Of a DNA stretch of 32,941 nucleotides, positions 15,947 to 23,402 are shown one piece after another; the first letter of the stretch is position 1; each line of letters begins with the position of its first letter. Source of the DNA: Woeseiaceae bacterium (lineage in GTDB: Bacteria > Pseudomonadota > Gammaproteobacteria > Steroidobacterales > Woeseiaceae); NCBI GenBank assembly GCA_030065915.1, contig JASJCQ010000032.1, positions 1 to 32,941 on the forward strand, in the 5' to 3' direction. The notes beneath the pieces were generated by a model that searched no databases, was not told where the DNA came from, and was given only the letters and a program-made list of their open reading frames with translations. The position numbers were made by a program, and so were the translations under genes.

Positions 15947-17518
15947 CTAGGGAATCTCCCCACCCGGCGGTATCGGCGGGTCCCATGGATCCGGTGGCGG
16001 TGGTGGTGGCGGCGGTGGCGGCGGCGGCGGTGGTGGCGGCGGTGGCGGCGGCGGTGGCGTTCCGCCCCCACCTCCAATCGGTTGGGCAATCGGGCACAGC
16101 GGCCAACGAAAATCGGCGGGATCGCCCCAATAGTCTCCCCACGCATACAAGGTCACCGTACCTTGTGTCATGTAGCTCTTCAGACCCAGCCGGCTCTCGG
16201 CGATGACGCCGCGCAACAAGCCTGCTGTCATGTGGGTCCGGTCGAGTCCCTGGTAGTACACATCGCCCGCGCCATTGAAGATGCGATAGCGCTTCGCGTT
16301 CGCGACGGGCTGCACGGTGTAGTTCGGGAAGCACGGCGCATTGGCTTCGGCACGCCCTTCGAACTTCGACGGCGCGTCGTGGAACGCATCGAGGACGACC
16401 AGGTGCTGCGACCGATAGACGCGCAGCCGCACATTGACGCCACCGAAGATGCTTGCCCAGTCGGTGCCGACGAAGTCTTCCAGCGCCTGGATCGCCTCGG
16501 CCTCAATACTTCCGACCGCGGCGACCGCGTCGGCGTAGTAGCCGTTGAGCTCGTTGATCAGGTAGTTCCTGAGACCCGGAAGATTGACAGTGAGGTAGTT
16601 CGACAGATCGAAGTTCGCGCTGGCGAGCTGGCTCAGGGTCATCGTGTCGAGCTGCGGCAGGTTGATCGCGATGTAATCGACCAGGCCGGCAAGTCGCTCC
16701 TGGAGTTGATTGATCTCCGCCTGGGTCTGCAGGTTCAGCCGGTCGATCAGGTCGTCGGTGATCTCGTTCGCGATGAAGTTGGCAGCCGCACTGCGGACAC
16801 CGCCCAGGAAGCCGAGCGCATCCTCGGCGGCTTCCTGAATCTCCCGGTTGCCGCTGACCTGCAGTCCCTGCAGAGCGTCCTGCAGCGAGAACAGGTTCTG
16901 ATACCGCCCGGCGATATCATCGGCCGCCCCATCGACGAAGTCGGATGCGAGGTCGTCGAGATCGACGAACACCTGCACCAGGTCGAGTATCAGGTCGCCG
17001 ATGATGTTCGAGCAACCGACGTTGACGTTGAGGCTGCTGCGTTCGATATCGACGTCCTGAATGACGCCGTTGTAGTAGTCATACTGGGTCGACACGGCGA
17101 GATTTCGAATGTCGACCGAGCCCGTCAAATACGAGCCGCAGAGCAGCCTCGCCCAGGACGGAATCCGTATCCTGACGGATGCGTAGACCTGGTCGATGCC
17201 GGCGACGCGGGCGACCACGCTGGTGCCGACGCCGCGAAGCGACACTTCGGGGTTGTCGAAATCGATATTGAGCCAATTGACATACGCGATGTTGGACGAC
17301 TCGAGTATGGCTGCGCGCAGGTCGGTTTCGAGATCGGTTTCGAGCGTGTTGATCTCGTAGAAAACGTAGTCGTTCGGAACGGTGAGAGAGGCGGAATCAT
17401 AGACCGGGTTCAGATACCCGGTCGGCGTCCGGAACTCGAACGTCGAGTGGGCCATGGCGGCCGACGACGCAATCAGACCTAACGACAACGCGACGTACTT
17501 CAGAAAGTCTCGGTACAT
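15947..17518 (-). CDS. Secreted protein of unknown family with a 22-proline C-terminal tract
   Basis: A 523-residue protein I do not recognise. Residues 1-23 form a Sec signal peptide (KYVALSLGLIASSAAMA, cleavage near Ala-His-Ser). Residues about 25-190 look beta-rich (SLRGVGTSVVARVAGIDQVYASVRIRIP; YNGVIQDVDIERSSLNVNVG). Residues about 195-370 are acidic, helical and leucine-rich (LDLVQVFVDLDDLASDFVDG; LQTQAEINQLQERLAGLVDYI), suggesting coiled or bundled helices. Residues about 375-480 are again beta-like with a few Cys. Then GGGGGT, 22 consecutive prolines and the tail DPWDPPIPPGGEIP. There is no LPXTG, PEP-CTERM or membrane anchor. A wall-spanning rigid linker ending in a very short tail is odd. 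The gene is monocistronic with its own terminator. Confidence 0.75.
   Translation of the reverse strand: MYRDFLKYVALSLGLIASSAAMAHSTFEFRTPTGYLNPVYDSASLTVPNDYVFYEINTLETDLETDLRAAILESSNIAYVNWLNIDFDNPEVSLRGVGTSVVARVAGIDQVYASVRIRIPSWARLLCGSYLTGSVDIRNLAVSTQYDYYNGVIQDVDIERSSLNVNVGCSNIIGDLILDLVQVFVDLDDLASDFVDGAADDIAGRYQNLFSLQDALQGLQVSGNREIQEAAEDALGFLGGVRSAAANFIANEITDDLIDRLNLQTQAEINQLQERLAGLVDYIAINLPQLDTMTLSQLASANFDLSNYLTVNLPGLRNYLINELNGYYADAVAAVGSIEAEAIQALEDFVGTDWASIFGGVNVRLRVYRSQHLVVLDAFHDAPSKFEGRAEANAPCFPNYTVQPVANAKRYRIFNGAGDVYYQGLDRTHMTAGLLRGVIAESRLGLKSYMTQGTVTLYAWGDYWGDPADFRWPLCPIAQPIGGGGGTPPPPPPPPPPPPPPPPPPPPPPDPWDPPIPPGGEIP
15992..16057 (-). repeat. CCN triplet tract encoding 22 consecutive prolines
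   Basis: Twenty-two uninterrupted CCA/CCG codons on the minus strand. The plus strand is a GG-rich tract (GGC/GGT triplets) that could fold into two-layer G-quadruplexes. Mixed CCA and CCG codons reduce slippage, so the length may be selected. Translation of such a run depends strongly on EF-P. Confidence 0.95.
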
Positions 17519-17981
17519 GGTGTTGGTCCCCTATGCATGCCGGCCGGAACACCGGCCGATTCAGTATCGAGGCCGAAGTATCGTCGAGTCAAATATAGTC
17601 TGAATATCCTAAATGCGGTTTTTAAATTCGATTCTGCAAACATGCGGGAGGTTGTTGATTCCCATCGGCTCGCTGGTGGGATTGATTGACCAGGTGAAAT
17701 GGCAGGGCTGCCGATTATGACGAATGCGGTGCGCCTGACGGGCGAATTCTATGGGTCGCGCGATTCAACTCGATCTGCAGTCGGCCCGAGGTTTTTTCCT
17801 AGTCAACGACAGTTAGCCGCTGATGGATCTTGATTGGCCGCGATTTGCAGCAAGGGGCGTTATACCGGCGAGTCCTAATGGTCCTTGGACAGGTGCATTC
17901 CAGAACCCTTCCGATGTGTGCCTGTCCAGTTTGTCTTAGGGTCTGACCTTCTCGCGTCGCTCGCCCTAGACGCAACAAGTC
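17519..17981. other. Intergenic region upstream of the polyproline gene
   Basis: About 460 nt with no supported gene. An AT-rich patch (about 17594-17640), with TATATT on the minus strand, is the likely promoter area for the polyproline gene; between it and the start lies a GC-rich dyad around 17539-17557 (CGGCCG repeated). Near the other end TGGACAGG (17886-17893) and CCTGTCCA (17921-17928) form a perfect 8-bp stem with a 27-nt loop, perhaps linked to the end of the M13 peptidase transcript, but no T-run follows on either strand. Confidence 0.4.
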
Positions 17982-20045
17982 TCACCAAAGAGTGACCCTG
18001 TCACCGGGATCCAGGTAGAGCGAAGAATCGGGCTTAACGGCGAAATCACGATGCCATTCTTCCATGTTCCGCAGCACCCCATTGACACGATATCTCGCTG
18101 GCGCGTGCGACCAATTCAGCGCGATATCCCGAAGTTGCTGCTCGGTCGCGATCGTGCGCGATTGCTGGGCGGTGCTGAGGAAGAAGCGCTGCCCACCCGT
18201 GAATCCGTCTAGAACGGGCGCACCATCTTCATAGTGATCCTCAACGTACAGTTCGTAAGCTCGATAGGCGATTGAGGTTCCGACAAGGTCACCCACTATT
18301 TCCCCTATCATCTGTCTCGAAGCCAGGAACACGCCGGAGACGGGGGAGTACTCGGCGTACTGTTCTATCAGAGCTCCGGTTCGCGCCTGGTACATAGCTC
18401 TCGACTCTCTCGACCACCAATCTCGAAGCACGCCGTTTCGATCGAATCTCGACCCTTGATCGTCGAGGGCATGTCCGAACTCATGGGCGATGGTCTGGCC
18501 TATCGCACCGAAGTTGACGGCCGGATCGGCATTCGGGTCGAAGAACGGTGCGAGCATCGCCCCTGCCGTCACAAAGATCTTGTTGTACTGCTGGTGGTAG
18601 CCTGCGCCAATACGGTGCGGATGCATGTTCCAGTCACCGTAGCGCGTAATGGGCCGCCCGATTCGAGCCCTTTGCGCCTCCCACTGGTAGTCCATCAATC
18701 GTGTGTAATTCCCGACCAGATCGTCAGGGCGAGTTAAGAGCTTCGACCAGTCAATGCCGGCAGAAGGCAGGCCCACCTCGACGATAATGGCGTCCAGTTT
18801 CGCCAGGGCCTCCGCCTTTGTCGGTTCATCCATCCAATCGGTCTGCCTCAACCTTTCGCGGAACGCTTTTCGGATGTAGAAGACCAGTTCGTCCACCTTC
18901 TCGCGATAGGCATCCGGGAAATACTTCTGGGTGTAGAGCACCCCGATATCGTCGCCGAGATGACGTTGGACGAACTCCAATGCTCTTTCGCTTCTGATCT
19001 TCCGGTCCTCGACGCCCCAGAGACCGGACTCATAGAAGTCGAACGCAGCACTCCCGAACGGCTCGGGAAGAAGGTCGGCGTGATTATTGATCCAGTGGAA
19101 CGCGAGAAACGAGGCCCATGTCTCGACGGAAAACTGCTCGAACAACGCAGCACTCTCGCTAAGCGCTCCTACGCCGATGTTGATGCTTTCGATATCGCCG
19201 ACGCCGCGCGCCTCGAGAAACGCCTGCCAGGGAAATCCTGGCGCGTGGTCTTCCAGCTCGGGTCGAGGTATCAGGTTAAACGCTGCGCCGGCATCACGCA
19301 GCCTGGCGAAATCCCACATGACGTTGGCGTACGCTGTCTCCAGCTCGAGTATTTCTTTGGCGCGTTCCCCTGGCCGGTCGACACCGGCGCGGCTCAACGT
19401 AGACGCGATAAAGGCAACATATGAGCGGCGGACGTCCTGATAGTTTTGCTCGTCGCTTTCGTAATACTCCTGTCCCGGCAGACCAAGGCCCGTCACCCTG
19501 TACTGGGCAAGCGTCAGGATGTACCCGCCCCGCATTGTGACCGGTGGCTGGACAAGGAGGTGGAAGACTGAGTTTGAACGCGGATTAGCCATCCAGGCAG
19601 CAATCCCCTCGTAGTCGTTCAGCCGTAGAATCGCATCGAGGTCCGCCGCGAGTACACGCAGCCCTCGTTCGTCGACAGCGGACGTATCCATGTACGCCGC
19701 ATAGAGATCGGCAACGCGCTTCTCGGCGGAACCCTCTGAGAGATCGCCCTGAACGGCGTTCCGGACTATTTCCTCAACCTGCGTCAGGGCCCTGGCTTGG
19801 GCGACCCAGGGTTCACTGTAAAAAGAGTACCCTCGTGGGAGAGAGGTTGACTCGATCCAGCCTTCGTTGACGTAGCGATAGAAATCGTCGCCCGGATCAA
19901 CGGTATCGCTCAGGTGCTCGAGCTCTACGCCCCAAGTGCCAAACTGTGCCGACTTAGGCTGGCTGCTTGTAGTGCTTTTCGATTCTGTTCCGCTGCAAGC
20001 CGCAGTCATGCTGACCACTAATACCCAACCAATCGCCTTGTTCAA
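17982..20045 (-). CDS. M13-family (neprilysin-like) zinc metallopeptidase lipoprotein
   Basis: A 687-residue exported peptidase. The signal MNKAIGWVLVVSMTAAC places a lipidated Cys at 17, so it is membrane-anchored outside the cytoplasm. M13 enzymes cut oligopeptides. Seen: the N-terminal M13 domain opening with DTVDPGDDFYRYVNEGWIES; the substrate-binding segment GAGYHQQYNKIFVTAGAMLAPFF; the zinc site IAHEFGHALDDQGSRFD (HExxH near residue 520); the third ligand in GEIVGDLVG (ExxxD); and a C-terminal Trp (DRVTLW), a family hallmark. The usual Asn-Ala-Tyr of neprilysin is replaced by Gly-Ala-Gly-Tyr and the usual second-site NGG by LVG, so specificity may differ. It has no obvious operon partner. 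Confidence 0.92.
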   Translation of the reverse strand: MNKAIGWVLVVSMTAACSGTESKSTTSSQPKSAQFGTWGVELEHLSDTVDPGDDFYRYVNEGWIESTSLPRGYSFYSEPWVAQARALTQVEEIVRNAVQGDLSEGSAEKRVADLYAAYMDTSAVDERGLRVLAADLDAILRLNDYEGIAAWMANPRSNSVFHLLVQPPVTMRGGYILTLAQYRVTGLGLPGQEYYESDEQNYQDVRRSYVAFIASTLSRAGVDRPGERAKEILELETAYANVMWDFARLRDAGAAFNLIPRPELEDHAPGFPWQAFLEARGVGDIESINIGVGALSESAALFEQFSVETWASFLAFHWINNHADLLPEPFGSAAFDFYESGLWGVEDRKIRSERALEFVQRHLGDDIGVLYTQKYFPDAYREKVDELVFYIRKAFRERLRQTDWMDEPTKAEALAKLDAIIVEVGLPSAGIDWSKLLTRPDDLVGNYTRLMDYQWEAQRARIGRPITRYGDWNMHPHRIGAGYHQQYNKIFVTAGAMLAPFFDPNADPAVNFGAIGQTIAHEFGHALDDQGSRFDRNGVLRDWWSRESRAMYQARTGALIEQYAEYSPVSGVFLASRQMIGEIVGDLVGTSIAYRAYELYVEDHYEDGAPVLDGFTGGQRFFLSTAQQSRTIATEQQLRDIALNWSHAPARYRVNGVLRNMEEWHRDFAVKPDSSLYLDPGDRVTLW

Positions 20046-20343
20046 TGAGCTCCCCCTCTCAAAAACCCGTTAGCCAAAATGTGTCAGCGTTTAGACTGTT
20101 GGACGTTGCGATAGGCTGATTGGTTTAAACGGTGCTGAGAAGACCATTGGGACACTGAAGGCCCCGGACACGCCAGATCGGGTCGATACGTGACGCAGTC
20201 CGTTTGTGATCTGAATCGCTGGCGCGCGTGCGTCGCCGCGCGACGACGGTAGTATGATTTGCGAATCGGTGCTTTGGGGATGCTTGCTACACCCCCGGGC
20301 TGCGAACCCGTGAATCAACGTCAGATGTTGCAAGGGCTTGGAA
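20046..20343. other. Intergenic region between the M13 peptidase gene and tRNA-Thr
   Basis: About 300 nt without a supported gene; it should carry the peptidase promoter (minus strand). An 80-codon minus-strand frame (20091-20333) has no recognisable features. I see no terminator with a T-run after the tRNA gene. Confidence 0.4.
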
Positions 20344-20419
20344 TGGTGCCGGCACCAAGAGTCGAACTCGGGACCTACTGATTACAAATCAGTTGCTCTA
20401 CCAACTGAGCTATACCGGC
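20344..20419 (-). tRNA. tRNA-Thr (anticodon UGU)
   Basis: A 76-nt tRNA on the minus strand with the CCA end encoded. The 7-bp acceptor stem pairs GCCGGTA with TGCCGGC (one G-T pair). The D arm has TAGCTCAGTTGGTAGAGC, the anticodon stem-loop is ACTGA-TTTGTAA-TCAGT with anticodon TGT, and the T loop is TTCGACT. It closely resembles E. coli tRNA-Thr(UGU). It reads ACA and is one of the tRNAs carrying cmo5U34 or a related modification, which connects it to cmoA-cmoB in this window. Confidence 0.97.
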
Positions 20420-20510
20420 ATTGAGGGCGCGAATTATTTCCAATTCTGCTCTGTCGCGCAAGCGAACTACCGGTACAAATAGGCTGTACAGGCATCATTG
20501 GGATGGGAAC

Positions 20511-20539
20511 GAGAAGCCCCAGCGATGTGTCGCCGGGGC
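20511..20539 (-). terminator. Probable terminator after the TonB receptor gene
   Basis: On the minus strand GCCCCGGCGA (20539-20530) pairs with TCGCTGGGGC (20525-20516), ten pairs including one G-T, then TTCTCGTT. The stem is good but the T-tract is interrupted. It lies 22 nt after the receptor stop and before the tRNA gene. Confidence 0.6.
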
Positions 20540-20561
20540 CATTGAGCGAGATCGGTTCAGA

Positions 20562-22616
20562 TCAGAAGCGCGATTCGACGGACAGGATGAAATTCCGGCC
20601 GGCCATGTTGGTGCCGGACCCGTGGACCCGGTAGTCCTCGTCCATCAGGTTGTTGACGGCGGCGACGACGCTGACTTTGCCGCCCGGTTGCCAGCCGGCT
20701 CTCCAGTGCAGGACGTTGTACTCGGGCGTTCCGCCGGGCGGTATTCTGCTGGTGTCGGACTGATCCCGCGTGGACAGCTCGTCTGCCTTGTCTGCGTGCA
20801 GGAGCTCGGCTTCTGTCCACCACGTTCTTGACGGTGCGTTATAGCGGAGCCTGGTTTGCAGCGTGAACGGTAGAAGCCTGTCGAGTGGTTCATCGACCAA
20901 CTCGGATTCGGAGGTCGGGAATGTGCTGACCTCTCCGTCCATCACCGTCATCGTCGCGGACAGTTGCCAGTTCTCGCCGATCGACAGACCGCCGCTGAAC
21001 TCCAGTCCACGCACGAATCCATCGCCGGCGTTGTCCTTGGTGATCTCGGCATCGCCGTCCACGGTGCGACCCGTCGGGAAACGGATGATCAGGTCATCGA
21101 CGTCGGTGTAGAACAGCGTCGCCGACCCATAGTGCCGACCAGCCGCCCATTTGAGGCCGAGGTCATGGGACACGAATTTCTCGGGCCTCAGACCGGGAGT
21201 CGGCACTTCAAACTCATCCGTTCGCGCCGTATCGAAGCGCGTGAGGTCAGACAGGTTGGGTGCCCTGAAGCCCTGGCTGACTCCGGCGAAAAGACTTAAT
21301 TTCTCAGACATGAAGCTACGCTGGATGCGGAGGTTACCCACGGTCTTCGAGTAGTCTTCATCGATCCTGATAACCGCGTCGGTTTCGGGATCCAGTACGC
21401 TGTCAGCGACAGCACTGGCTCGAGTACGCCGCAACCCGACGATAACGTCAGTTCGGTCGTCCAGCTCGATCTGGTTTTGCAGGAAGACGTCGAACAGGTC
21501 GTATTGCGCGTCGTCGCCGACCGGCCCCTGGACCGGATTTCGAGAGCTGAACGAGTCGACGTCGTCACGATAGAACTCGGCTCCGTAGGTCAGCGTCCCG
21601 ACGGGCGATGCGCTGGTGAACTGAGCCGTGGCTCCGAACGTGTCAACGTCGAATCCTTGAGTGTCCTGCCGGTCGCCGGATCGCAGTCGGAAACGTGACT
21701 CTTCGGTCTTAGTATTGGACAACGTGAAGACGGCTTCGTCAGCCCACTGCCAGGGCGAATCGCCGATCAATCGCACATAGGTCAGTCGACGGTCCTGGTC
21801 GAGATCGCGAACGAGCTCCGACCCGACGGACGTGCCGCGCCACGATATCGCGGCCGTGGTCTTGTGCGTGCGGGGTACGTCATCCTGACTGACTTGATGA
21901 TGAACGAGTGAAGACTGCCAGGTGTCCGACAGGCGGTACTGCAGCTTCAAATCGAAATCCGTTTCGTCGTACCCCACGTTGGTCTGGGTGCCGACCTCGT
22001 CGCCGCCCTCGAGATCGCCGAAACTCTTCGCCGTGACGCCAAACGACATGGCGAGACTGTCGCTAAAGGTCTGGTCGTGTTGCAGCCGCAGCGTTGCCGA
22101 TTCCTCGGCGGAGGAAAGCCTGAGGAATACGTCTGTCTTGGTCCCCGTGATATCGCGACTCACCGCATTGACGGTGCCCCCGATGGCGTCTGTGCCGTAG
22201 AGGGCGCCCGCCGATCCACTCAAGACCTCGAGCCGGCCGAGCGCATGCACGTCAACCGTCGCCCAATACTGATTCGGGCCGTCTCGCATCACCGAATTGT
22301 TGAGCCGGACGCCGTCCACGAGCAGCAGGTTCCGGAACCCGGTGAATCCTCGAATAAACGGTGACCCCTGGCCGGCCGAAGTTTCCTGGACCACCACGCC
22401 CGGAACCCGGCTCAGAGCCTGCGGCAGCGTGCGGTAGAGATCCGACCGAATCAGCGTCTCGTCGATGCGGTGCACCGAGTACGGCACCTCCAGCATCGGC
22501 GACTCCGACCGGGTGCCAACGACCACCACTTCCGAAATCGGTAGCTCTTTCTCTTCCGTTTCAGCCGCCGCGCCGGTAGCGGCGAGGCACAGTAAAGCCG
22601 CGATCGATGTCCGCAT
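20562..22616 (-). CDS. TonB-dependent outer-membrane receptor
   Basis: A 684-residue outer-membrane beta-barrel importer energised by TonB. Seen: signal peptide MRTSIAALLCLAATGAAA; a TonB-box-like EVVVVGTR (about 29-36); a plug domain with LPQALSRVPGVVVQET, GSPFIRGFTGFRNLLLVDGVRLN and LGRLEVLSGSAGALYGTDAIGG; a 22-strand-type barrel; and the C-terminal aromatic FILSVESRF typical of BamA targets. The plug segment FRNLLLVDGVRLNNS with NQYWATVD resembles siderophore, heme or hemoglobin receptors, but the ligand is not determinable. ATG 22616 is one codon after an alternative GTG. It is last in a three-gene cluster after the cohesin-like protein, separated by 75 nt with a strong hairpin. Confidence 0.92.
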   Translation of the reverse strand: MRTSIAALLCLAATGAAAETEEKELPISEVVVVGTRSESPMLEVPYSVHRIDETLIRSDLYRTLPQALSRVPGVVVQETSAGQGSPFIRGFTGFRNLLLVDGVRLNNSVMRDGPNQYWATVDVHALGRLEVLSGSAGALYGTDAIGGTVNAVSRDITGTKTDVFLRLSSAEESATLRLQHDQTFSDSLAMSFGVTAKSFGDLEGGDEVGTQTNVGYDETDFDLKLQYRLSDTWQSSLVHHQVSQDDVPRTHKTTAAISWRGTSVGSELVRDLDQDRRLTYVRLIGDSPWQWADEAVFTLSNTKTEESRFRLRSGDRQDTQGFDVDTFGATAQFTSASPVGTLTYGAEFYRDDVDSFSSRNPVQGPVGDDAQYDLFDVFLQNQIELDDRTDVIVGLRRTRASAVADSVLDPETDAVIRIDEDYSKTVGNLRIQRSFMSEKLSLFAGVSQGFRAPNLSDLTRFDTARTDEFEVPTPGLRPEKFVSHDLGLKWAAGRHYGSATLFYTDVDDLIIRFPTGRTVDGDAEITKDNAGDGFVRGLEFSGGLSIGENWQLSATMTVMDGEVSTFPTSESELVDEPLDRLLPFTLQTRLRYNAPSRTWWTEAELLHADKADELSTRDQSDTSRIPPGGTPEYNVLHWRAGWQPGGKVSVVAAVNNLMDEDYRVHGSGTNMAGRNFILSVESRF

Positions 22617-22639
22617 CACAAATTCCGCTTAAAGGAGGC

Positions 22640-22670
22640 GAAACGGGCAGAGGAGACCTCTGCCCGTTTC
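22640..22670 (-). terminator. Intercistronic 13-bp hairpin between the cohesin-like and TonB receptor genes
   Basis: Arms GAAACGGGCAGAG (22640-22652) and CTCTGCCCGTTTC (22658-22670) are perfectly complementary with a 5-nt loop. On the minus strand it is followed by GCCTCCTTTAAG, with only three T's. It could be a leaky terminator or an mRNA-stabilising element lowering receptor output relative to the upstream genes. Confidence 0.6.
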
Positions 22671-22691
22671 AAGGATTGAGAAAGACTACAG

Positions 22692-23357
22692 CTAGACCCG
22701 GATCTCGCGCCTTCTCGAGCGAAGGCCAAAGATCGCGAGCAGGCCCATGCCGATCAGCGACAGCGTTCCAGGCTCTGGCACGCCGATGGACGGGTTGCGG
22801 ATAACCGCGTCACCGAGCTCGGCAATCTCAAGCGGGAGACCGAATCCGTCGCCAAGCGCATTGACACCGGCAATGGATACGGTCGTGCTGTTGCCCGGCT
22901 CCAGGTCGAGAACGCTGAAGTTCAGGGTAGCCAGTACGAACGAGCTGCCCTGGATCTCGTCGAGGAACGGTCCGATGCAGAAGATGCAATTCTGGTCGTC
23001 CGTCTCCAGGAGACTGATCAGCACGAGGTTCAAGAGTCCCCCGCCAAGGTCAGCGCTGAGATCGATCGCGTCACCCAGGCCAAGGTCCCCGAGCAAGTCA
23101 GTGAGAGTAAAGCTGTCGAGCAGCAGCCGCGCCGCGTCGAATGCAATGTCGATGTCGAAATCGCCCAGCGAGTCCGCTCCCTCGGAGTCCAGACCAGAAA
23201 TCACCAGGTCCAGCGATACCCCGTCACCCGTACCTGCCGTCTGGGCAGAAGGGGCCAACTCCAGGGTTACAGGATCGGCCTGTACCGCGACTGCGAGCCC
23301 CAAGAGCAGGCTGGCGGCGAGCGCCGAACGAAGACGCTTTATAGTTGTAGTAATCAC
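22692..23357 (-). CDS. Cohesin-like domain protein with PEP-CTERM sorting signal
   Basis: A 221-residue surface protein. Residues 1-27 are a signal peptide (ALAASLLLGLAVAVQA). Residues about 29-187 have the pattern of a cohesin domain: LELAPSAQTAGTGDGVSLDLVISGL, FDIDIAFDAARLLLDSF, then FVLATLNFSVLDLEPGNSTTVSI and a closing strand. Residues 193-221 are a PEP-CTERM signal: VPEP, a hydrophobic stretch and the basic RSRRR, which exosortase cleaves. Cysteines at 124 and 127 (CIFC) sit in a loop. GTG 23357 is chosen because GGAGG lies 8 nt upstream; the longer TTG frame begins inside that sequence. It follows the dockerin gene by 45 nt. The cohesin call rests on pattern, not a search. Confidence 0.8.
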   Translation of the reverse strand: MITTTIKRLRSALAASLLLGLAVAVQADPVTLELAPSAQTAGTGDGVSLDLVISGLDSEGADSLGDFDIDIAFDAARLLLDSFTLTDLLGDLGLGDAIDLSADLGGGLLNLVLISLLETDDQNCIFCIGPFLDEIQGSSFVLATLNFSVLDLEPGNSTTVSIAGVNALGDGFGLPLEIAELGDAVIRNPSIGVPEPGTLSLIGMGLLAIFGLRSRRREIRV

Positions 23358-23402
23358 CTTAAATTCCTCCAATGGTTAGGCGTTTATTAATTTCCCGTTC
23401 GG

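Noticed and set aside
15941..17482. 513-codon plus-strand frame opposite the polyproline gene
   Set aside because: It is Arg-, Val- and Asp-rich with a glycine/arginine/tryptophan run that is simply the complement of the proline tract. The minus-strand gene has a signal peptide and its own terminator.
20344..20419. tRNA-Thr as an integration site for a mobile island covering the dockerin cluster
   Set aside because: I found no second copy of the tRNA 3' end, no integrase gene and no clear change of base composition in the window.
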